Of a stretch of 20,401 nt of DNA, positions 14,545 through 20,401 are shown in pieces (within the stretch, counting starts at the first letter, position 1; every line of letters begins with the position of its first letter). A model generated the notes under the pieces. That model searched no databases. It was given only the letters and a program-made list of their open reading frames with translations, and was not told the DNA's origin. The position numbers and the translations under genes are program-made. Where the stretch lies: positions 1-20,401 of the forward strand of contig JAJRXE010000064.1 of the NCBI GenBank assembly GCA_024276455.1, in the 5' to 3' direction. The stretch comes from Calditrichota bacterium (lineage in GTDB: Bacteria; Calditrichota; Calditrichia; RBG-13-44-9).

Positions 14545-15537
14545 TTATTTCTGGCGAAAGAGTAACACCAAGAAGAAGGGTCCCCCCAGCAGGGCGGTAA
14601 TAATGCCCACCGGAATTTCCACCGGCGCCAGCACAGTGCGGGCAATGGTGTCGCAAAGGGTCAAGAATGCACCTCCGAAAAAGAGGGACGCCGGAATCAG
14701 GTAGCGGTGATCCGGGCCGGTGAAGATACGCATGAGATGGGGCACGATGAGACCCACAAAACCGATGGGTCCGCTCATCGCAACCACCAACCCGGTAATG
14801 AGCGAAGCGAACAGGAAGGCGATTTTTTGTACCCGTAAGACAGCCACCCCTTTACTGAGGGCGGTAATTTCGGAAAGGCTGATCAGATTAAGCATGCGGG
14901 CGAGGGCGAAAAGCACCGCAAAAGAGAGCAGCAGCAACGGCAATGTTCGTCCGATGACGGCGAAATCCACCACATCCAGCCCGCCCATCATCCAGCGAAT
15001 CATCTGGCTGGTCTGGGTAAAATCGGCCAGAAAATGCACCATGAGGATCAATGCCCCAAAAAAATAGCTGATGCTCACCCCGGCCAGAATCATGAGGTGA
15101 ATGGAAATCTGGCCGGCCCGCCGGGAAAGGGTGTACACCAACAAGATAGTCAAAACGCTACCGATGAAAGCGGCCGTTTGAACGGTGGAGAATCCCAACC
15201 AGGTTATGCTCCAGCCCAATTTAATCATCAGTACAGCCCCGAAGGCCCCGCCGCTGGAAATTCCCAGGGTGTAAGGAGTGGCCAGGGGATTGCGTAGTAA
15301 AGCCTGAAAGACCACCCCGGCCAGAGAAAGCGAAGCGCCGGTAAGCACCCCCAGAAGGACCCGCGGCAAGCGAATGCGGAAAAAAATGGTGCCGTCCGGG
15401 GTTGTCTGTCCGTGCAGGTAAGCAAGGACCCGGGAAAAATTCAGGGACTGGGACCCAATCAGGGGAGTGAAGATTACCACCAACCCCAGGAAGAGAAAAC
15501 TGACCAACACCGCGGTCATCGGATGATTTCGTTTCAC
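14545..15537 (-). CDS. btuC: ABC transporter permease, BtuC/FecCD family
   Basis: Inner-membrane channel of the corrinoid/siderophore-type importer. Seen: 330 residues, about 10 membrane helices. FecCD signatures include 'QALLRNPLATPYTLGISSGGAFG' near 78-100 and 'SGPIGFVGLIVPHLMR' in the coupling region, with an RLPR segment at 56-59 as in BtuC. Start is GTG 15537, which overlaps the stop of the ATPase gene by 3-4 bases (GTGA), with AAGGAGGT 6 bases upstream. It is last in the operon. The family alone does not separate heme, siderophore and B12; B12 is inferred from the adjoining BtuF-like and propeller genes. Confidence 0.92.
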   Translation of the reverse strand: MKRNHPMTAVLVSFLFLGLVVIFTPLIGSQSLNFSRVLAYLHGQTTPDGTIFFRIRLPRVLLGVLTGASLSLAGVVFQALLRNPLATPYTLGISSGGAFGAVLMIKLGWSITWLGFSTVQTAAFIGSVLTILLVYTLSRRAGQISIHLMILAGVSISYFFGALILMVHFLADFTQTSQMIRWMMGGLDVVDFAVIGRTLPLLLLSFAVLFALARMLNLISLSEITALSKGVAVLRVQKIAFLFASLITGLVVAMSGPIGFVGLIVPHLMRIFTGPDHRYLIPASLFFGGAFLTLCDTIARTVLAPVEIPVGIITALLGGPFFLVLLFRQK

Positions 15538-16331
15538 GCCCCGACCTCCTTGCCATTGGGAGAACGTCCCGGCAATACCACCGGTGTTCCGCTGAGAGGG
15601 TGCCTGACCAGCGTCAGCGGGGTTTCGTACACCGACTCCAGGCGCTTACGGGTCAGCACTTCCGCCACCGGTCCGTCTGCTACCACTTTGCCCTGTTTGA
15701 GAATCACCACCCGTTCGGCAAATAGGGCGGCCAGATTCACATCGTGAGTAACCACCACAATGGTGAGTTGCCGTTCCCGTCGCAATTTCTGAAGGATGCG
15801 GTAAAAATGGACCTGGTGTTTCAAATCCAGGGCGGTGGTGGGTTCGTCTAACAGCAACATCTCCGGTTGTTGAGCCAGCGCCGAGGCCAACACCACCCGC
15901 TGCTTTTCTCCCCCGCTCAACCGGGTAAAAAAGCGCTCGCTCAGGTGCCCACAATCGGTAATCTGCATTGCTTCTTGCGCCACCCGGTAATCTTCCGCAG
16001 TGGTGCCTCCCAACAACCTCTGGTAAGGGAAACGCCCCATCAGCACCACCTCCCGAGCCGTAAAATGGAAAGCCACCGGAAATTCCTGGGGCACGTAGCC
16101 GATTAAGCGGGCCAGCTGCCGTCGGGAATAATCGGGCAAAGGACGTTCTTTCAACAAAATGTACCCCTTTTGGGGCTGTAAAATACCATCCAGCAGTTTC
16201 AACAAAGTGGATTTACCCGCTCCGTTGGGACCAATAACGGCCAGAAATTCCCCCCGGGCAACGGAGAAGCTAACCTCCCGCAGCACCGGCCAGCCGTTGT
16301 AAGCAAAATCGATTTTTTGAACGCTGATCAT
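15534..16331 (-). CDS. btuD: ABC transporter ATP-binding protein, BtuD/FecE family
   Basis: Powers the importer by ATP hydrolysis on the cytoplasmic side. Seen: 265 residues with Walker A GPNGAGKST (34-42), a Q-loop at PQE (81-83), ABC signature LSGGEKQR (138-145), Walker B LLLDEP (159-164), D-loop ALDL and switch His196 (VTHD). The C terminus carries a YETP segment and a short tail. Start ATG 16331 overlaps the btuF stop (ATGA) and its own stop overlaps btuC, so all three are translationally coupled. All catalytic elements are intact. Confidence 0.94.
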   Translation of the reverse strand: MISVQKIDFAYNGWPVLREVSFSVARGEFLAVIGPNGAGKSTLLKLLDGILQPQKGYILLKERPLPDYSRRQLARLIGYVPQEFPVAFHFTAREVVLMGRFPYQRLLGGTTAEDYRVAQEAMQITDCGHLSERFFTRLSGGEKQRVVLASALAQQPEMLLLDEPTTALDLKHQVHFYRILQKLRRERQLTIVVVTHDVNLAALFAERVVILKQGKVVADGPVAEVLTRKRLESVYETPLTLVRHPLSGTPVVLPGRSPNGKEVGA

Positions 16332-17191
16332 GGTTGCCGATCCAACTGTTGCAGTAAGTCCCGAAAGCGCAGGGCAATTCGGGTGATTCGTGGTCCGGGA
16401 ATCAGGAAATAATCATCCCTCAAAATGAAAATCCGTTGTTGCCGCACGGCCGGCAGGGTGGGAAAAGCCTGCCAGAGATTTTTTTCCCGGGCCACTTCCC
16501 CGGGAGAAAGACTGTCCGGGTGAAAAAAGAGAATCACCTCCGGCGCCCGCTTCACCAGTTCCTCTTTACTGAGAGGGAAATAATTTTGCTCGACTTCGCC
16601 AAACGCGTTTACCCCCCCACAGCGTTCCCACAATTCACTTAAGTAGGAACCGCTTCCGGCAGCGTACAGACCATTCAGGGATCCCGGTTGTTTCCCAATC
16701 AGCAGCAAAGCCGAAAAGTGATGAGACAGGTGTTGAGCGGTTTGCTCCACCCACTGCAAGGTATCCTGAATGTCCCGACAAACCTGTTCGGCGTTTTCCG
16801 TTAATCCCAGCGTCTGTCCCACCCGGCGAATCCCCGCCAGAATCTGTTCCACCGTTTCGTTGGGAACATCCACCACCCGGAATCCCAGTTGCTCCAGTTT
16901 GCGGCGGTGTTCGGGATTGGGAAATTGAAAAACGACCTCCGGATTCAGGCGCACAATTTTCTCGTAATTGAGGTCCAGATAGGCACCCACCGACTCAATC
17001 TTCCGGGCGGCGGGCGGAAAGCGGCAGTAATTCGTGCGGCCAACCAGGCGCTCGCCCGCCCCAATTCGGAAAATGATTTCGGTAATATGGGGCGCCAGCG
17101 AAATCACTCGCTGCGGCGCTTCCTGCCCCCGTAAAGGGAATCCCGGCAGGAGTATAAGTAAAACCCACAGTAAAATACGCCCGCGTAGCAT
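16328..17191 (-). CDS. btuF: Periplasmic corrinoid-binding protein, BtuF-like
   Basis: Delivers the ligand to BtuCD in the periplasm. Seen: 287 aa from ATG 17191 with a signal peptide (hydrophobic 6-20, cleavage near LRG|QE). The type III binding-protein fold begins 'RVISLAPHITEIIFRIGAGERLVGRTNYCRFPPAARKIESVGAYLDLNYEKIVRLNPEVV', segment by segment like BtuF (VISLSPHTTEL..., NxERILxLxPDLV). Later come 'CGGVNAF' and a C-terminal 'PGPRITRIALRFRDLLQQL'. The frame also opens at TTG 17197; the GGGTGA site suits ATG 17191 better. Heme- or siderophore-binding relatives share the fold, so B12 is a strong inference rather than proof. Confidence 0.88.
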   Translation of the reverse strand: MLRGRILLWVLLILLPGFPLRGQEAPQRVISLAPHITEIIFRIGAGERLVGRTNYCRFPPAARKIESVGAYLDLNYEKIVRLNPEVVFQFPNPEHRRKLEQLGFRVVDVPNETVEQILAGIRRVGQTLGLTENAEQVCRDIQDTLQWVEQTAQHLSHHFSALLLIGKQPGSLNGLYAAGSGSYLSELWERCGGVNAFGEVEQNYFPLSKEELVKRAPEVILFFHPDSLSPGEVAREKNLWQAFPTLPAVRQQRIFILRDDYFLIPGPRITRIALRFRDLLQQLDRQP

Positions 17192-17228
17192 TTTCAATTC
17201 ACCCTTTCCGACCGGTTGGCCTCTCTCA

Positions 17229-17257
17229 ATTTTAGCACATTTCCGTGTGAAATTAAA
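17229..17257 (-). promoter_or_regulatory. Weak candidate internal promoter ahead of btuF
   Basis: Minus strand TTTAAT (17257-17252), 17-base spacer, TAAAAT (17234-17229), with TG just upstream of the -10. It lies in the only sizeable gap (about 120 bp) inside the operon. A GTCCGC/GCGGAC hairpin (17272-17302) precedes it. Only the -10 is good. Confidence 0.3.
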
Positions 17258-17312
17258 CCGGAATTTGAAAAGTCCGCCATCGCCATCCCGCCCATTGCGG
17301 ACGGTACCCCCA

Positions 17313-17516
17313 CTAAAATGCTTCCTCCTCTCCTTCCAGAAAGGCCTCGCGCCGCTCCGGCAAATGTTTCAATATTTCCCGTTTTTCGTAATCGCTGAAA
17401 CCGCTCCAGCGGGCAATCTCCTCCAGCGTGCGGTAGCAGCCGGTACACAAATTCCGGCGGCTGTCGATCAGGCAAAGCCCGGTGCAAGGAGACACGATTC
17501 CGGTTTCTTTACCCAT
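17313..17516 (-). CDS. DUF1289 family small Cys4 protein
   Basis: A 67-residue protein with Cys11-x3-Cys15-x8-Cys24-x2-Cys27 (SPCTGLCLIDSRRNLCTGC), then the family's RTLEEIARWSGFSDYEKREILKHLPERR. This is the DUF1289 signature; the cysteines probably bind a metal or Fe-S cluster. Biochemical role unknown. I place the start at ATG 17516 (GGGGGA upstream) rather than at 17546, which would add ten residues. It overlaps the preceding 125-aa gene by 8 bp, so the two are coupled. The position within the btu operon suggests, but does not show, a link to corrinoid uptake. Confidence 0.85.
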   Translation of the reverse strand: MGKETGIVSPCTGLCLIDSRRNLCTGCYRTLEEIARWSGFSDYEKREILKHLPERREAFLEGEEEAF

Positions 17517-17886
17517 TTTTCCCCCGATTCGCCGCCCGGGCGGCATGGTAAGTTTGCAGCGGAGTCGGCAAACTGTTCAACAGGTGGGGACGCAGCGTTT
17601 CATTCGCTCCAACCACCAGCACCACCACCGATTTTTCGGGGAAGTAATCCTCAATCAGGCGGCGAGTTTCCGGAGACAATTGTCCCGCCAGCCAGGGCCT
17701 CACCTTCCGAAGAGGGAAAAATTTCATTCCGTCCAATAGTTCCTCCGGTCGGTGTAACGTTTCCTCCGAAACCACCACGGCGCCCCGTCCCTTTTCCAGG
17801 AAATTGCGGTACGCAAACGCTGCCAGGGCTGCCCAATGCTTCAGGAGCCCTTTTTTCTCCGCTTTCAAATCAACTTTTTGCGTCAT
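17509..17886 (-). CDS. Uncharacterised 125-aa protein in the btu operon
   Basis: I do not recognise this family. It is predicted soluble and cytoplasmic, with no signal peptide, span or cysteine motif. An N-terminal helix (LLKHWAALAAFAYRNFLEKGRG) leads into a strand (GAVVVSEE). A conserved-looking 'FFPLRKVRPWLAGQLSPETRRLIEDYFPEKSVVVLVVGAN' follows, then a basic tail. Alternating helix and buried strand suggests a small alpha/beta fold. Start ATG 17886 has GAGG 7 bases upstream. It overlaps the DUF1289 gene by 8 bp and sits 84 bp after the propeller gene, so coexpression with the uptake genes is likely. Confidence 0.75.
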   Translation of the reverse strand: MTQKVDLKAEKKGLLKHWAALAAFAYRNFLEKGRGAVVVSEETLHRPEELLDGMKFFPLRKVRPWLAGQLSPETRRLIEDYFPEKSVVVLVVGANETLRPHLLNSLPTPLQTYHAARAANRGKNG

Positions 17887-17912
17887 TCACCAACCTCGAT
17901 TCGTGTTGCGCC

Positions 17913-17938
17913 CGGGAACGATTTGAAAATCGCTCCCG
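17913..17938 (-). repeat. Intercistronic hairpin in the btu operon
   Basis: CGGGA and CGATT (17913-17923) pair with AATCG and TCCCG (17928-17938) with one A/C mismatch and a 4-base loop. It lies 32 bases past the propeller gene's stop, without a T-run. It is more likely an mRNA-stabilising or processing element than a terminator. Confidence 0.5.
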
Positions 17939-17970
17939 AGCATTCTCAAATTCCCGTCCATTGTCAGACC

Positions 17971-19281
17971 TCAGCGCAGGAGCTGCATTTTTCGCACCTG
18001 CACCCGCTCTCCGCTTCGTAAGCGGTAAAAGTAAATCCCCGAGGGAGCCGGATTCCCCGCTTCGTCGCGTCCGTCCCATTGAATTCGGTGTACACCGGCA
18101 TTCAAGACACCCAGATGGAGGGTGCGTACCAACTGCCCTAACAGATTGAACACTTCCAGGGTTACGTTGGCCCGCTCCGGCAACGTAAATTCAATGGTGG
18201 TGGAAGGGTTAAAGGGATTGGGGTAGTTTTGTTCCAGACGGAATTGACCGGGCAGCGCCGCTAACCGGTTTTCCAGAGCAGTGGTCGCAGAATCGTACAC
18301 CACCACAAAAATTGCCCCCACATTCACCGTGTAGCTCTTTAATTCCGTGTGGCCCGGCGAAAACACCCGCAGGATGCTGGCACTGGAACCATCCCCAAAC
18401 TCCACAATGTAAGCATTGTTTGCCGCATAGAAAGCCACTCCGGGACCCCCTGCCAGCGGATTCGCCGCATCCCGCTCGAAAGACGCACTGTTCAAATCGT
18501 ACACCAACACCCCGTAACCGTACGTTGCCAGGTACACTTTTCCGAGATTATTGACCCGCACGGTGGTAATAAACGCGCCCACCTTCACGGAATCCAGCAG
18601 GGTGTCCGCCGCGGTGTCGATGAGATCCAATTCTCCCCCAATGGCCCCGTAATTTCCGGTACAGGCCACCAACAAACGCCCCTGACTGTCGGCATCCAGG
18701 TCCTGAGGATTGGTACCCACACCAATGGTATCCACCACCTGAAAATCGGAGGTGTCTATGACCATCACGGTGCCCGGTTCGTAAGGAAGCGTCCAATCCA
18801 CATAACCGGTGTTTGCCACGTACACTTTTCCGTTCACCATTTTAATTCCCTCGGGACTGCTCCCCACGGGAACAGTCTGGAGCAATTCGCCGCTGTTTAC
18901 ATTTACCACCGCTATCTGATTGGTCAACCAGAGGGTCACCACCGCCACTGAATCATTCACAAAATCCATGGCCCAGGGATTACTGTCGTTGGGCAGTTGA
19001 ATGGTTTTTATTTTCTGGAGGGTGGCCAGGTCAAAGACCATAATATCGTTCGTTCCGGAATTGACCACGTAACCTTTCCCGTCCCGCAGCACCATAAAAT
19101 TGGGAATGCTCCCCGCGCCCGGTGAAAGAGTATCCACCAATACCTGATCGTTTTCCAGATTGATTACCGAAAGCGTATTGGCCACCGAGTTAATAACATA
19201 AGCACTTTTGGGGATTTCCTGAGCGCTCAACACGCCTGCCAGGTGCAGCACGAACCAAGCGATTGTCAACCATCGTTTCAT
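17971..19281 (-). CDS. Secreted seven-bladed beta-propeller with T9SS sorting domain, BtuG-like by context
   Basis: Predicted cell-surface protein. Seen: 436 aa with a signal peptide cleaved about LSA|QE (residue 20) and no lipobox Cys. Seven YVTN-type blade motifs of the form 'xYVxNxxxNxxxVxD' lie near 27-41, 70-84, 111-127, 152-176, 202-222, 248-262 and 289-307. The C-terminal T9SS type A domain (about 350-436) opens QNYPNPFNPSTTIEF and holds VFNLLGQLV and SGIYFYRL. Start ATG 19281 has AGGAGG upstream. It begins 16 bp after the TonB-receptor stop. Bacteroides BtuG is a surface seven-bladed propeller that binds B12 and sits on BtuB. The neighbourhood supports an analogous job here, but ligand binding is inferred. 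Confidence 0.85.
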   Translation of the reverse strand: MKRWLTIAWFVLHLAGVLSAQEIPKSAYVINSVANTLSVINLENDQVLVDTLSPGAGSIPNFMVLRDGKGYVVNSGTNDIMVFDLATLQKIKTIQLPNDSNPWAMDFVNDSVAVVTLWLTNQIAVVNVNSGELLQTVPVGSSPEGIKMVNGKVYVANTGYVDWTLPYEPGTVMVIDTSDFQVVDTIGVGTNPQDLDADSQGRLLVACTGNYGAIGGELDLIDTAADTLLDSVKVGAFITTVRVNNLGKVYLATYGYGVLVYDLNSASFERDAANPLAGGPGVAFYAANNAYIVEFGDGSSASILRVFSPGHTELKSYTVNVGAIFVVVYDSATTALENRLAALPGQFRLEQNYPNPFNPSTTIEFTLPERANVTLEVFNLLGQLVRTLHLGVLNAGVHRIQWDGRDEAGNPAPSGIYFYRLRSGERVQVRKMQLLR

Positions 19282-19297
19282 ATAAGCTTCCTCCTAA

Positions 19298-20401
19298 TTA
19301 GGGATTTAACAGTTTAAGCGAAATATGGACTCCGAACTCCCTCCCGGGCATGGGGTACCCCATAATTAACTGATAGTCCTCCCCGGTCACATTTTTTGCG
19401 ACCAATCCCATTTCCAATTCCACCCGGTTAGTCCGGACGGTGTAACGTAGGGATGCATCCCAGATCAAATAGGGATTCAACTGGGTTCCGCGGGAATTCG
19501 ACAGCACCGTTTCCCGCTTGGAAACGTAGCGGGCCGTCGCTTCTGCCTGCCAGGTGCGCCAGCTCAGCCACAAAGAGGTGTTAAGGGAATGCTCCGGTAC
19601 AAAAATCAAGCGTTTGTTGTAAAGGACGGGATCGTTCTTTTGGTTCACCGCGCGCACCCAGCTGTACGCCAGATTTACCCGCAGGTGTTCCGGCCAGAGG
19701 TTTTGTTGCAGCATCACGTCCAGACCGGTTTTCCGAAAGCGTTCCTCATTCCGGGGTTCCCACACCCCATCGAAGCGGCGGAACCAGAAAATCAGATTCT
19801 CAATATTTTCCCAGTAGTAAAATAGACTAAGCTGCGGCAGCCAGGAATTACCGGGCAGATAACGCCACCCGGCACTCCAGCTGCGATTTTCCTCCAGCAG
19901 CAAATCGGGATTTCCCTGCGCACGGGCATCGCCTTTCCAGAACAGACTGTTGAAATCCGGGTAACGAATACCGCGGGTCCAGCTTAGCGAAAAACTGCTT
20001 TCCGGGAAGAAATGGGGCACCAGATGAAGCCCGGCATAAGGGAATCCTCGCCAGGGCTGCCGGAATACTTTCTCCAATCGTAGCGCACTGTGCAAGCGGG
20101 CAGAGGCAAACCAGCGGGAGAGAAATAGCAGCCGCCAATCCAGGCTACCGAAAACCGCTTCGATTTCGCGGGTTTTGCGCCCCAGGCTGGCGGCAGGGTA
20201 AAGTAAGTTCTGCTGCTGGAGCATTTCGCGCTGGTAGGAAACGCCCAGCCGGGTTTCCAAGCGTTCCTGCACCTGCCAGCGGGTCTCCAACCGGGCCTCC
20301 AGCGCCGCATTGGTCTGTTCGGCCCGGTAGCGCTTTTTCTGGTAAGGCGCCGGAACCTCGCTGTTGTCGTACAACTGGTTTAACCAGTGGTAAGAAAGAA
20401 G
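19298..20401 (-). CDS. btuB: TonB-dependent outer-membrane receptor, BtuB-like (5' end outside window)
   Basis: Beta-barrel that would import the ligand across the outer membrane. The frame stays open to the window edge (first visible residues LLSYHWLNQLYDN), so only the C-terminal 367 residues are seen. The plug domain and TonB box lie outside. Evidence: alternating amphipathic strands with aromatic girdles, the receptor motif 'GIRYPDFNSLFW' followed by 'QGNPDLLLEENRSWSAGWRY' (family F(R/K)xPxxxxLY..GNPxLxPE), and a final 'AKNVTGEDYQLIMGYPMPGREFGVHISLKL' typical of these receptors (LxNLxDxxY...xPGR). It ends in LLNP, unusual because most barrels end in an aromatic residue. BtuB is assigned by context with btuFDC; another TonB ligand is possible. 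Confidence 0.85.
   Translation of the reverse strand, partial: LLSYHWLNQLYDNSEVPAPYQKKRYRAEQTNAALEARLETRWQVQERLETRLGVSYQREMLQQQNLLYPAASLGRKTREIEAVFGSLDWRLLFLSRWFASARLHSALRLEKVFRQPWRGFPYAGLHLVPHFFPESSFSLSWTRGIRYPDFNSLFWKGDARAQGNPDLLLEENRSWSAGWRYLPGNSWLPQLSLFYYWENIENLIFWFRRFDGVWEPRNEERFRKTGLDVMLQQNLWPEHLRVNLAYSWVRAVNQKNDPVLYNKRLIFVPEHSLNTSLWLSWRTWQAEATARYVSKRETVLSNSRGTQLNPYLIWDASLRYTVRTNRVELEMGLVAKNVTGEDYQLIMGYPMPGREFGVHISLKLLNP

Noticed and set aside
17034..18149. Plus-strand open frame of 371 codons across the btu operon
   Set aside because: Its translation is rich in Pro/Ser/Arg without domain structure and runs antisense to three genes with clear motifs. A by-product of GC-rich codon use.

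Overview
The window is a stretch of bacterial chromosome with moderate GC, short intergenic gaps and clear Shine-Dalgarno sites. The best taxonomic clue is a type IX secretion (T9SS) C-terminal sorting domain with an 'NYPNPFNPSTTIEF' start on a secreted protein. Together with a TonB-dependent receptor, an ECF sigma factor and RNase Y, this points to the FCB superphylum outside classical Bacteroidetes (Calditrichota/Ignavibacteriota/KSB1-like). That placement is an inference. I saw no tRNA, rRNA, CRISPR array or intact transposase.

Layout. (1) 189-1658: cysS with a good terminator. (2) 1659-2234: non-coding DNA holding a candidate ~95-nt terminator-closed small RNA or leader (about 1915-2023). 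(3) 2235-4338: a four-gene envelope/metal stress module of ECF sigma factor, zinc-finger anti-sigma factor, membrane-anchored CnrX/CpxP-like sensor and secreted His-rich Spy-like protein. Two identical-spacing ECF-type promoters (GCAAGTTTT-N12-TGTCTAAT) precede the sigma gene and the anti-sigma gene. (4) 4423-7367, minus: a divergent histidine-kinase-like protein, then a sodium:solute symporter with a consensus sigma-70 promoter. (5) 7700-8848, plus: an MFS transporter, convergent with a CoA-pyrophosphatase-type Nudix hydrolase. LemA and an AMMECR1-family protein follow, also on the minus strand. (6) 11115-11745: a gene-free stretch with a hairpin repeat and a phased array of 7-bp units. (7) 11746-13821, minus: rny (RNase Y) followed by a rubrerythrin-like ferritin-fold gene. 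(8) 13822-14544: gene-free, with a ~204-bp MITE-like inverted-repeat element just upstream of rny. (9) 14545-20401, minus: a corrinoid (vitamin B12) uptake operon. Its order is TonB-dependent receptor (cut by the window edge), seven-bladed beta-propeller with T9SS tail, unknown 125-aa protein, DUF1289 Cys4 protein, btuF, btuD, btuC.

How the genes work together. In the stress module the sigma factor is predicted to transcribe itself and its regulators/effectors. Envelope or metal stress sensed by the periplasmic helical proteins would release it from the anti-sigma factor. In the uptake operon the receptor would move a corrinoid across the outer membrane, BtuF would pick it up in the periplasm and BtuCD would import it. 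The adjacent surface propeller resembles in position and fold the Bacteroides B12-capture protein BtuG, but carries a T9SS anchor instead of a lipobox. The propeller and the two small operon genes are the most interesting content, together with the twin ECF promoters and the MITE-like element.
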